A DNA stretch of 64,000 nucleotides from Dongia mobilis (GTDB taxonomy: Bacteria > Pseudomonadota > Alphaproteobacteria > Dongiales > Dongiaceae), in contig NZ_SNYW01000008.1 in NCBI RefSeq assembly GCF_004363235.1, positions 496,001-560,000 of the forward strand. The letters are read 5' to 3'. A model generated the notes under the pieces. That model was not told the origin of the DNA, made no database searches, and saw only the letters and a program-made list of their open reading frames with translations. Position numbers and translations under genes: made by a program. This document shows positions 18,171 through 25,812 of the stretch, piece by piece. The number at the start of each line of letters is the position of its first letter. Position 1 is the stretch's first letter.

Positions 18171-18896
18171 ATGGCCAAGGCCGCCAGGAAACCAGCCTCG
18201 AAAGGCCCCAGGAGCCGGGCCAAGTCGGAAAGCCGGCCCGGCCGTCGTGCCAATGCACGCTCAGGCGGCCGGTCTGCCGCCGCGCCGGCCGAGGCGCTGC
18301 AGGATGCCCTGCTTGATCTTTGCGCCAAGAACGGCTGGTGCGACCTTTCCCTGGCCGACATTGCCGAGGCGGCCGGGCTCGACCTCGCCACTGCCCATGC
18401 GATCTATGCCAGCAAGGCGGATCTGCTGGTCGGCCTGACCCGGGCAACCGATGCCGCCATCCTCGCTTCGCTGACGGGCGATCCGCTCGAGGGGACGCCG
18501 CGCGACCGCCTGTTCGACCTGCTGATGCGGCGCTTCGACCGCCTGCAGGCGCACCGCGCCGGTTATCTGACCCTGTTGCACGAATTGCCGCAGACGCCAT
18601 TGGAGGCGGCGGCACTCGCCTGCCAGATGCGGCGTTCGCTGCGCCTCATGCTGGAATCGGCGGGGATCAGCGCCGCCGGCCTGAAGGGCGCGTTGCGTCT
18701 CAACGGCCTCCTGGCGATTCATCTTGCCGCCCTGCGCGTCTGGGCCGGTGATGACAGCGCCGACCTGGCCCGAACCATGGCCGAGATCGACCGGCGCCTC
18801 GGTCAGGCCGAGCGCCTCGACGAGGTGGTGCGGGGTGGCCTCAAGCGAGCCCGCGCGATGCGCCAGGAATTCCGGACGGCCAAGGCGGCGGAATAG
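18171..18896 (+). CDS. TetR family transcriptional regulator
   Basis: 241 aa. A basic, Lys/Arg/Ala-rich N-terminal tail (residues 1-40) precedes the TetR helix-turn-helix: LQDALLDLCAKNGWCDLSL, ADIAEAAGLDLATAHAIYAS, KADLLVGLTR. The C-terminal ligand domain ends in LRVWAGDDSADLARTMAEIDRRL, a form common in alphaproteobacterial regulators. ATG18171 is chosen because AGGGCAAGCCC precedes it and the HTH lies at a normal distance. The DNA-binding helix (DLATAHAIY) is unusual in lacking the common YYHF ending. Target and ligand are unknown. Confidence 0.88.
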   Translation: MAKAARKPASKGPRSRAKSESRPGRRANARSGGRSAAAPAEALQDALLDLCAKNGWCDLSLADIAEAAGLDLATAHAIYASKADLLVGLTRATDAAILASLTGDPLEGTPRDRLFDLLMRRFDRLQAHRAGYLTLLHELPQTPLEAAALACQMRRSLRLMLESAGISAAGLKGALRLNGLLAIHLAALRVWAGDDSADLARTMAEIDRRLGQAERLDEVVRGGLKRARAMRQEFRTAKAAE

Positions 18897-18976
18897 CGGA
18901 ACGGGCCAGTTGCGGCCTGGCTGCAATGGATCGGGGGCGCGAGGCGGGAACCTGCGCCTGACCCTTTCCTTCGGGC

Positions 18977-19660
18977 CTACACGACCTTGACGGTGAAGCC
19001 CTGCAGCCCCTCGATGCGGACCTCCATCCGGTCGCCCCGCGACACCGGGCCGACACCCGCGGGGGTGCCCGACAGGATGACGTCGCCCGCTGCCAGTTCG
19101 AAATACTCCGACAGATAGGCGATCATCTCCGGCACCTTCCAGATCATCTGGTTGATGTCACCCTGCTGCCGGACCTCGCCATTGACCGTGAGTTCGATCC
19201 GCCCGCGCTCGAGATGCCCGACCTTAGCCGCGGCATGCAGGAGACCGATCGGGCCGGAGCGTTCGAACGCCTTGCTGATCTCCCAGGGGCGCGCCAGCCT
19301 CTTGGCTTCGTTCTGCAGATCGCGCCGAGTCATGTCGAGCGCCGGGGCATAGCCCCAGACGTGCTCCAGGGCCCTGTCGACCGGAATGTTGACGCCGCCT
19401 GACCCAAGCGCCACGGCCAGTTCCACCTCGTGATGCACGTCGCCGGAATGCGGCGGATAGGGAAATTCGCCAGAGGCATCGAGATTGTTCGGGTTCTTCT
19501 GGAAGAAAAACGGCGGTTCCCGATCCGGGTCGCCACCCATCTCCACGGCATGGGCGGCGTAATTCCGACCAATGCAATAAACCCGGCGAACCGGGAACTT
19601 CCCGCCACCCCCGACCGGGATGGCGGCAACTGGTGGCGGCGAAACAACAAAATCGGTCAT
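18977..19660 (-). CDS. Fumarylacetoacetate hydrolase family protein (FAHD1-like), copy 1
   Basis: A 227-aa enzyme of the FAH family, which cleaves acylpyruvates, fumarylpyruvate or decarboxylates oxaloacetate using Mg2+. Diagnostic pieces are VYCIGRNYAAHAVEMG, PPFFFQKNPNNL, the metal-ligand segment DVHHEVELAVALGSGG and LSGTPAGVGPVSRGD. ATG19660 has AAAGG upstream and matches the family N-terminus. It is divergent from a GntR gene with an AATCAAT palindrome between them, and is paralogous to the FAH gene at 24079 at the other end of the ABC transporter cluster. Confidence 0.92.
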   Translation of the reverse strand: MTDFVVSPPPVAAIPVGGGGKFPVRRVYCIGRNYAAHAVEMGGDPDREPPFFFQKNPNNLDASGEFPYPPHSGDVHHEVELAVALGSGGVNIPVDRALEHVWGYAPALDMTRRDLQNEAKRLARPWEISKAFERSGPIGLLHAAAKVGHLERGRIELTVNGEVRQQGDINQMIWKVPEMIAYLSEYFELAAGDVILSGTPAGVGPVSRGDRMEVRIEGLQGFTVKVV

Positions 19661-19727
19661 TGGAAAACCTTTCGATCCGGCGAAATTACCTGTTGTGGTA
19701 TGCCAGCGAGACGCTAAGATCAACATC

Positions 19728-19776
19728 AATCAATTCGGATGTAGATCAGTTTTGAAAATCAATTCAGATTGATTTT
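19728..19776. promoter_or_regulatory. Candidate GntR operator: AATCAAT palindrome plus repeated half-site
   Basis: A 9-bp perfect inverted repeat (AAAATCAAT, TCAG spacer, ATTGATTTT) spans 19755-19776. The 13-mer AATCAATTCRGAT occurs twice, at 19728 and 19757. The site is between the divergent FAH gene and the GntR gene (start 19815), where a FadR-type GntR regulator usually binds to control itself and its neighbour. The assignment to this regulator is by position only. Confidence 0.6.
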
Positions 19777-19814
19777 GGGATTTGAGGGGAAAGGCAGCAA
19801 CAGGTGACGCTGGC

Positions 19815-20525
19815 ATGCTGATGAGACGAGAATCGCTGGAAGACGTGGAAGCCGTGTCTCGGCTGCGGGCCTATGTCGCCGAAAAGGGGCTGAAGCCGGG
19901 CGCCAGGCTGCCGGCGGAGCGCGAACTGACCGACCAGCTCGGCATGACCCGCAACACGTTGCGCAAGGCACTGGAATCGCTGGAGCGCGAAGGGGCGATC
20001 TGGCGCCATGTCGGCAAGGGCACCTTCATCTCCGCCCAGAGCGACGCCCCCGAACCGACCGGCGCCTTGCTCGGCGGCAATCTCCTGAACCGGATCAGCC
20101 AGCAGATTACGCCGTTCCGCATGATGCGCGCGCGCTTCACGATCGAACCCGCGCTTGCCAAGGAGGCGGCGATCAATGCGTCCAGCGGTGCCATCGGCAA
20201 CATGATGGCCGCAATCGAGCGCATGCGCGCCGCGACAAGCTGGCAGGCCTATGAAATCCAGGACGACAACTTCCACCGGGCCATCGCCGAGGCCAGCGAC
20301 AATCTGCTGCTGCTGACCCTGTTCGACCAGCTCAACCAGGTCCGCCGCGCGGTGGCATGGGGCAATGTCACGCGCCAGAGCGTGAAGCCGCCGGCGGATC
20401 ATTCCAGCTTCCTGGAGCATGAAGGCATTGCCGCGGCGATCGGCGCACGCGACCCGCGTGCCGCCTATGAGGCGATGAGCAATCACCTGCATTCGGTGTC
20501 GAAGCGCCTGTTCGGTGGCGGCTGA
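19815..20525 (+). CDS. GntR family transcriptional regulator (FCD/FadR type)
   Basis: 236 aa. The N-terminal winged helix is clear in LRAYVAEKGLKPGARLPAER, ELTDQLGMTRNTLRKALESLE and REGAIWRHVGKGTFI. The C-terminal part is an all-helical FCD-like ligand domain (residues ~90-230) with histidines in NFHRAIAEAS, DHSSFLEHEGI and MSNHLHSVSK placed as FCD metal ligands. ATG19815 is chosen because AGGTGA lies 7 nt upstream. It probably represses the adjacent FAH gene and the downstream ABC transporter cluster in response to a carboxylate; this is inferred from the family and location. Confidence 0.9.
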   Translation: MLMRRESLEDVEAVSRLRAYVAEKGLKPGARLPAERELTDQLGMTRNTLRKALESLEREGAIWRHVGKGTFISAQSDAPEPTGALLGGNLLNRISQQITPFRMMRARFTIEPALAKEAAINASSGAIGNMMAAIERMRAATSWQAYEIQDDNFHRAIAEASDNLLLLTLFDQLNQVRRAVAWGNVTRQSVKPPADHSSFLEHEGIAAAIGARDPRAAYEAMSNHLHSVSKRLFGGG

Positions 20526-20650
20526 GGCGCCGCCGGCAGGTCCCGCCGGGCGAGGTGCCAGGGGATACAGGGGCGCAAGGCCGAATTCGCGCAATGTCGA
20601 ATTCGTTGGTTGAACAAGAAAATGCACAAGCAGTCCATTGGGAGGATGAC

Positions 20651-21625
20651 ATGAAACACCTGTTGAAGAGAGTGATGAGTTTCGCCAGCGTGACCGCGCT
20701 GGCGACCGGCCTGATGATGTCAGCGGCGCAGGCCGAGACGCTCAAGATCGCCCTGGCGGAAACCCCGTCTGACGAGATGGCTGCGTTCTTCGTGGCCCTG
20801 GACCGGGCCAAGGCCAATGGCCTGGACTATGAATGGACCGCCTTTGCCGACGAGGAACTGGCCATCCAGGCGGTCCTCAGCGGCCAGATGAACATCGGCT
20901 TTGGCACGCCCTATGCCATCATGCAGCGGTCGAAGGCGCCGATCCGGATCGTGTTTCAGCTTTCCAAGCTGAAATTCTTCCCGGTCACGACCAAGAAATA
21001 CGCGACGCTGAAGGATATGAACGGCGAGCCCATCATGCTGCACTCGCGCGGTGGCGGTACCGATTCCATTGCCAACGTCATCGAGGAACGCGAGGGCATC
21101 AAGTTCGGCGAGCGGTCCTATGTGCCGGGTTCCGGCAATCGCGTCGCGGCGCTGCTGGCCGGCCAGGGCGAGGCGACCATCCTCGACATTTCCAACAAGA
21201 ACAAGATCCTCAAGGAGGCGGGCGATCGATTCCATGTCCTGCCGATGTTCGATGTCGATGCCAGCGACGAAGCCCTGTTCGCCAATCTCGACTGGATCAA
21301 GTCGAACGAAGAGCAGGTCAATATCTTCGTGAAGGCCCTGGTCAGCGTCTGGCAGGACATGTCGAAGGATCCGACCATCATCAGCCGCGAAACCAACCCG
21401 GACGGCCCCATTGGGCAGCTGCCCAAGGAGGTCCTGGACGAGTTGGACGGGTTCTATGCGGAGGCCGTCGAGGGCGGGCTTTATGACCCCAATGGCGGCG
21501 GCCGGAAGGCGGCAAAGGCGGATATGGACTGGTATACCCGCGCCGGCCAGCTCGAGGGCGACCCGGCCACCCTCAACATCGACGACTTCTGGTACTTCGC
21601 GCCGCTCGACGCTGCGTTGAAGTAG
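20651..21625 (+). CDS. ABC transporter substrate-binding protein (SsuA/TauA/NMT1-like)
   Basis: A 324-aa secreted protein. A Sec signal peptide (MKHLLKRVMSFASVTALATG, LMMSAAQA) with cleavage after AQA gives a mature periplasmic domain. The fold features LKIALAETPSDEMAAFFVALD and GQMNIGFGTPYAIM fit the NMT1/THI5/SsuA-like family that feeds TauBC/SsuBC-type permeases. ATG20651 has GGAGG immediately upstream, which rules out the longer in-frame start at 20555. It is the first gene of a four-gene importer unit. The ligand is not known. Confidence 0.92.
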   Translation: MKHLLKRVMSFASVTALATGLMMSAAQAETLKIALAETPSDEMAAFFVALDRAKANGLDYEWTAFADEELAIQAVLSGQMNIGFGTPYAIMQRSKAPIRIVFQLSKLKFFPVTTKKYATLKDMNGEPIMLHSRGGGTDSIANVIEEREGIKFGERSYVPGSGNRVAALLAGQGEATILDISNKNKILKEAGDRFHVLPMFDVDASDEALFANLDWIKSNEEQVNIFVKALVSVWQDMSKDPTIISRETNPDGPIGQLPKEVLDELDGFYAEAVEGGLYDPNGGGRKAAKADMDWYTRAGQLEGDPATLNIDDFWYFAPLDAALK

Positions 21626-21707
21626 GCAACTGGCGGCGGCCATCCGGCCCGGCGTTGGCCGGTCGCCGGATGGCCGCGGTCATTTCCGAATGGCAGGGCT
21701 TCTGCAC

Positions 21708-22469
21708 ATGAAACATCGATCACTGTTCCTCAAGCTCCTCTCTGCCCTGATCGTCTTCGGGGCATGGGAGATTGCGGGCAGAATTCCCGTCAGCTATGCA
21801 TTCCCGACCTTTCTGGAGGCGATGCAGGCCCTCCTCGCCATGACGCTGGACGGCACGATCTTCGTCGCCTATGGCGAAACCCTTAAGCCGCTGGTGGTCG
21901 GCGTCGCGATCTCGGCCGTCTTCGGCATCGGCCTCGGCCTATGGATCGGGCTGAGCGAGCGCTTCGACTGGCTGTTCTCGCCGGTCTTCATCGTCATGCA
22001 GGCGGCACCGCTGGCCGCCCTCATCCCGCTGCTGGTGATGGCCTATGGAATCGGCCTGACATCAAAGGTCTTCGTCGTCTGCATCATGGCGATGCCGGTC
22101 ATCGTCCTCAACACCAGCGGGGCGGTCCGCAATACGCCGTCATCGATGAAGGAAATGGCGACCTCGTTCCTGGCCAGCGACCGGGATGTGATCCTGAAGA
22201 TCATCATTCCCGCCGCCTCGCCGGTAATCTTTTCCGGCTTGCGGCTCGGTATTTCAGCCGGGTTCATCGGCGCGATCCTGGCCGAACTCAAGATCACGCC
22301 CACCGGAGTCGGCGACATCATCACCTACAGCCGCTCGATCGCGGACTACCCCAGCATGTATGCGGCGATCTTCTCGATCATCGCGCTGGCTGTCATCTTT
22401 CTGAACGTGCTTGAGCGAGTCGAAAACTTCTTGTTTGCAGGAAACAATCGTGGCTATGCATCAGACTAA
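21708..22469 (+). CDS. ABC transporter permease (SsuC/TauC-like), first subunit
   Basis: About 253 aa, six membrane helices, BPD_transp_1 family. The cytoplasmic EAA loop is EMATSFLASDRDVILKIIIP followed by AASPVIFSGLRLG. The start at 21708 (MKHRSLFLK) has CAGGG upstream; ATG21690 in the same frame is possible. It overlaps the ATPase gene by about 20 nt. A second, different permease gene lies downstream, so the channel is probably a heterodimer, which is less common in this transporter class. Confidence 0.9.
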   Translation: MKHRSLFLKLLSALIVFGAWEIAGRIPVSYAFPTFLEAMQALLAMTLDGTIFVAYGETLKPLVVGVAISAVFGIGLGLWIGLSERFDWLFSPVFIVMQAAPLAALIPLLVMAYGIGLTSKVFVVCIMAMPVIVLNTSGAVRNTPSSMKEMATSFLASDRDVILKIIIPAASPVIFSGLRLGISAGFIGAILAELKITPTGVGDIITYSRSIADYPSMYAAIFSIIALAVIFLNVLERVENFLFAGNNRGYASD

Positions 22470-23256
22470 CAGGTCATTCGATCATCTGCAGGAGATTGTG
22501 CCGCCAAGTGCGGTGTCCGTGCGCAATGTGTCCAAGAGATACAACGACGTCGAGGCGCTGCGCGACCTGTCGCTTGAATTCCCGCGCGGCCAGCTGACCT
22601 CTCTGCTCGGTCCGTCCGGATGCGGCAAGACCACGCTCCTGAAGATCATTGCCGGGCTGATCAAGGCCAATTCGGGCGACGTTGAGGTGAACGGCGTCAA
22701 GGTCGAGGGACCCGGTCCGGACCGTGCATTCGTGTTCCAGGATTTCGCCCTGCTGCCCTGGGCCAACGTGCTCCGCAACGTCGCCTTCGGCCTCGAGCTG
22801 CGGGGTGTTGCCAAATCCGAGCGCGAGGCCATCGCCGAGAAGTATATCAGGAATGTCGGCCTGACCGGGTTCGAGCGCAGCTATCCGCATGAATTGTCGG
22901 GCGGCATGCGCCAGCGCGTCGGCCTGGCCCGCGCCCTGGCGGTGGATGCGCAGGTGCTGCTGCTGGACGAGCCGTTCTCCGCGGTGGATGAACAGAACCG
23001 CCGCAAGTTCCAGGAGGACATGCTGGCCCTCGTGCAGAACGAAAAGAAGACCTTCATCTTCGTGACCCACTCGATCGAAGAAGCGGTCTATGTATCGGAT
23101 CAGATAGCGGTGCTCCTGCCCCGGCCGAGTCGCGTCTCGGAAGTGATCCGGCCGACCAGCTTCCGCAACAAGGATGCGGTCAACATCCGCCGCGACCCGG
23201 AATATCTGGACATCATCGACCGGATCTGGGCGTCGCTGCGCAACTACGTGGAATAG
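22450..23256 (+). CDS. ABC transporter ATP-binding protein (SsuB/TauB-like)
   Basis: A 268-aa ATPase with all motifs intact: Walker A GPSGCGKTTLLK, Q-loop VFQDFALLPW, signature LSGGMRQRVGLARAL, Walker B VLLLDEPFSAVDE and switch His in VTHSIEEAV. The start is uncertain: GTG22450 has AGGA 7 nt upstream, ATG22456 is two codons later, and both lie inside the permease gene. It energises the importer formed with the two flanking permeases and the periplasmic protein at 20651. Confidence 0.94.
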   Translation: MAMHQTNRSFDHLQEIVPPSAVSVRNVSKRYNDVEALRDLSLEFPRGQLTSLLGPSGCGKTTLLKIIAGLIKANSGDVEVNGVKVEGPGPDRAFVFQDFALLPWANVLRNVAFGLELRGVAKSEREAIAEKYIRNVGLTGFERSYPHELSGGMRQRVGLARALAVDAQVLLLDEPFSAVDEQNRRKFQEDMLALVQNEKKTFIFVTHSIEEAVYVSDQIAVLLPRPSRVSEVIRPTSFRNKDAVNIRRDPEYLDIIDRIWASLRNYVE

Positions 23257-23264
23257 AGGTCGAG

Positions 23265-24017
23265 ATGACGGTTTTCGGTCTCAGGCTGCCAGGCATGTCG
23301 TCGCTCATCCTCTGGGCGCTGCTGTGGGAGGTCGTCGGTCGCAGCGGCCTGACCTTCTTCATACCGCCGATCTCCGAGGTCTTCCTGACGCTGTTCGGCA
23401 TTATCGGGACGCCGGCTTTTACCAAGGCGCTGACCGAGACCGGCTATGCCTTCATCGGCGGTGTCGCCGCGTCGATCGTGATCGGCATCCCGGTGGGCAT
23501 CCTGATCGGCAAGAACCGGCTGCTGGACGAGATGATCCTGCCCTGGGTCAACATTTTCCTCAGCGCGCCGTTGACGGCACTGGTGCCGGTCCTGATGGTT
23601 CTCTTCGGCTTCGGCATGACGTCGATCGTCATCACGACGACACTGTTCGCGATCTGGATCATCATCCTCAACACGCGGGCGGGGGTCATGCAGATCAACC
23701 GATCCATGGTCGAGATGGCACGCAGCTTCGGCGCCAAGCCGCTGGAGGCCTTCTTCAAGATCTACTTCTGGGCGGCCCTGCCCGAAATCCTTGGCGGCGT
23801 GCGGATCGGCGTCATTCGCGCCGTGAAAGGCGTCATCATCGGCCAGCTGCTGATCTCGATCGTGGGTTTTGGTGCGCTGTTCGAGCTCTATTCCTCGAAC
23901 TTCCTTATGTCGCATTTCTGGGCCGTGCTGATCGTGCTGTTCGGCATGGCATTCTCGATCTCGGAATTCCTCGCCTATCTCGAACGTCGCGTGGCCTATT
24001 ACGCGGCCAAGCGATGA
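23265..24017 (+). CDS. ABC transporter permease (SsuC/TauC-like), second subunit
   Basis: A 250-aa protein with about six membrane helices and the EAA loop EMARSFGAKPLEAFFKIYFW. It differs clearly from the permease at 21708 and would pair with it. GAGGTCGAG lies just upstream of ATG23265, which is 8 nt after the ATPase stop. Its last codons (ERRVAYYAAKR) are echoed by a second, imperfect copy just downstream (24044-24082), so the 3' end looks duplicated. Confidence 0.92.
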   Translation: MTVFGLRLPGMSSLILWALLWEVVGRSGLTFFIPPISEVFLTLFGIIGTPAFTKALTETGYAFIGGVAASIVIGIPVGILIGKNRLLDEMILPWVNIFLSAPLTALVPVLMVLFGFGMTSIVITTTLFAIWIIILNTRAGVMQINRSMVEMARSFGAKPLEAFFKIYFWAALPEILGGVRIGVIRAVKGVIIGQLLISIVGFGALFELYSSNFLMSHFWAVLIVLFGMAFSISEFLAYLERRVAYYAAKR

Positions 24018-24082
24018 CGCTCGACAGCGAGGGAGTTTTCCGCGAACAACGCGTCGCATATTACGCAGGAGCAAGAAAATGA
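23982..24082 (+). repeat. Imperfect duplication of the permease 3' end
   Basis: The permease terminates with codons for ERRVAYYAAKR (23982-24017). A second stretch at 24044-24082 reads EQRVAYYAGARK then stop. Each copy ends in ATGA: the first ATG (24014) opens a 22-codon mini-frame that runs through the second copy, and the second ATG (24079) starts the FAH gene. This is either a tail duplication or a leftover from a rearranged permease gene. Confidence 0.6.
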
Positions 24083-24786
24083 CCGCGATGAGTTCCCAGA
24101 TCAGCTATGCGTTCCCGCCGCATGCGGTGCCGCATCTGCCGATCCGCAATTCAACCAGCGTGTTCCCGGTCCATCGCATCTATTGCGTCGGCCGGAACTA
24201 TGCCGATCACGCGATCGAGATGGGCCATGACCCCAACCGCGAGGCGCCGTTTTTCTTCCAGAAAAATCCGGACACGCTGGTGCTCTCGGGCGGCGTATTT
24301 CCCTATCCTGACAAGTCGAACGACGTGCATCACGAGCTTGAGATGGTGGTGGCGCTGAAGTCGGGCGGCAAGGACATCTCCGTGGACAAGGCGCTCGACC
24401 ATGTCTTCGGCTATGCGGTCGGCCTCGACATGACGCGCCGCGACCTCCAGGGCGAGGCAAAGAAGCTCGGCCGACCCTGGGAAGTGGGCAAGGCGTTCGA
24501 GCATTCCGCCCCCTGCAGCGAGATCGTGCCGGCCGCCGACATCGGCCACCCTGCGAAGGGTGCCGTCTGGCTGAAGGTCAACGGCGTGGAGAAGCAGAAG
24601 GGCGATCTCGACCAGCTCATCTGGAAGGTGCCGGAGATGATTGCCTATCTTTCCGGCCTGTTCGAGCTCAAGGCAGGTGATCTCATCTATTCCGGCACGC
24701 CGGCCGGCGTCGGTCCGGTCAAGAAGGGCGACCAGATGCTGGGCGGCGTTGAGGGAATCGGCGAGATCAGCATCAGGGTGGGCTGA
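24079..24786 (+). CDS. Fumarylacetoacetate hydrolase family protein (FAHD1-like), copy 2
   Basis: A 235-aa FAH-family enzyme clearly paralogous to the one at 18977: RIYCVGRNYADHAIEMG, APFFFQKNPDTL, DVHHELEMVVALKSGG, YSGTPAGVGPVKKGD. Metal-binding glutamates (HHELEMV) and the oxyanion GTPAGVG loop are present, so it should be active on an acylpyruvate or related 1,3-diketo acid. ATG24079 follows CAGGAGCAAGAAA. It is transcribed with the importer, which suggests that the imported compound is degraded to an FAH substrate. Confidence 0.93.
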   Translation: MTAMSSQISYAFPPHAVPHLPIRNSTSVFPVHRIYCVGRNYADHAIEMGHDPNREAPFFFQKNPDTLVLSGGVFPYPDKSNDVHHELEMVVALKSGGKDISVDKALDHVFGYAVGLDMTRRDLQGEAKKLGRPWEVGKAFEHSAPCSEIVPAADIGHPAKGAVWLKVNGVEKQKGDLDQLIWKVPEMIAYLSGLFELKAGDLIYSGTPAGVGPVKKGDQMLGGVEGIGEISIRVG

Positions 24787-24939
24787 CCCTGGGGGGCGGT
24801 ACCGGATCCCCGGGCGCTGCCTGGGGATCCTGCCGCACCGCCCGTCGGTTGGAAGTCAAGCGCGGACGGCCGGAGCGGCCGGCACTTGCCGGCAACATCC
24901 GATCGGGTGGATCACGCCGCGCAGATAGCAGGAAATCCA

Positions 24940-25770
24940 TTGTTCGAGACACTGAACGGCGTCGAACTCGCGGCGCTGGCGCTTTCCCTTGCCGTCGTCG
25001 GCTGCTGCTCGGGCTTTCTCGCCGGCCTGCTCGGCGTCGGCGGCGGCATCGTCATCGTGCCGGCGCTGTTCTATGTGTTCGACTTCCTCGATATCGACCA
25101 AGCGATCCGGGCGCATCTCGCCGTCGGAACATCGCTTGCCACCATCGTGCCGACCTCGATCATCTCGCTGCGCGCGCACAGGCAGCGCGATGCGGTGGAC
25201 GGCGCGCTGCTGAGATCCTGGGGGCCGATGGTGACCCTCGGCGTCGTCATCGGCGTCGTCGTCGCCGCCTTCGTCGACGGCAAGGCGCTGACCGGAATCT
25301 TCGGTCTCGTGGCACTGGCCGTCGCCCTCTACATGCTGTTCTCGCTGGAGGGTACGAGCCTCGCCGGCAGTCTGCCGCGCCAGCCCTGGCGATCGCTGCT
25401 CGCGCTGGTCATCGGTGGGATCTCGACCCTGATGGGAATTGGCGGCGGCACCCTGTCGGTGCCGATCCTCTCGCTGTTCAGCTTCCCGCTGCGCCGCGCC
25501 GTCGGCACGGCGGCCGCCATCGGCCTGATCATCGCGGTTCCGGGCACGCTGGGCTTCGTCCTCAACGGCTGGGGTGCCGAGGGTCTGCCACCGTTCTCGC
25601 TGGGCTATGTCAGCCTGGTCGGCTTCGCCGCCATCGTGCCCACTTCGGTACTCTTCGCCCCCTACGGCGCCAGGGCCGCCCACGGCATGCAGGTGGGATG
25701 GCTCCGGAAATGCTTCGCCCTGTTTCTCGGCCTCACCGGGATGAAGATGGTGATGACCCTGTTCGGCTGA
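24940..25770 (+). CDS. Sulfite exporter TauE/SafE family protein
   Basis: About 276 aa with eight or so membrane helices and two internal repeats, each beginning with a GLLGVGGGIVIVPALF or MGIGGGTLSVPILSLF motif, the hallmark of the TauE/SafE (DUF81) family. Family members export sulfite, sulfoacetate or other small organic anions. No ATG fits; TTG24940 has AGGA 6 nt upstream and gives MFETLNGVELAALALS, while TTG24886 or GTG24907 would only lengthen the N-terminus. The link to an SsuA/TauA-like importer hints at sulfonate use, but no desulfonating enzyme is nearby. Confidence 0.88.
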   Translation: MFETLNGVELAALALSLAVVGCCSGFLAGLLGVGGGIVIVPALFYVFDFLDIDQAIRAHLAVGTSLATIVPTSIISLRAHRQRDAVDGALLRSWGPMVTLGVVIGVVVAAFVDGKALTGIFGLVALAVALYMLFSLEGTSLAGSLPRQPWRSLLALVIGGISTLMGIGGGTLSVPILSLFSFPLRRAVGTAAAIGLIIAVPGTLGFVLNGWGAEGLPPFSLGYVSLVGFAAIVPTSVLFAPYGARAAHGMQVGWLRKCFALFLGLTGMKMVMTLFG

Positions 25771-25801
25771 CGGGGCGGGCAGCCCGGTTGCCCGCCCCGT
25801 C
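25769..25801 (+). terminator. Stem-loop after the TauE/SafE gene
   Basis: A 13-bp perfect GC-rich stem (GACGGGGCGGGCA and complement, 7-nt loop) begins at the stop codon of the exporter gene and sits between convergent genes. There is no clear T-run, so it may work in either direction or only stabilise the messages. Confidence 0.55.
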
Positions 25802-25812
25802 GGCGCGCCTCG

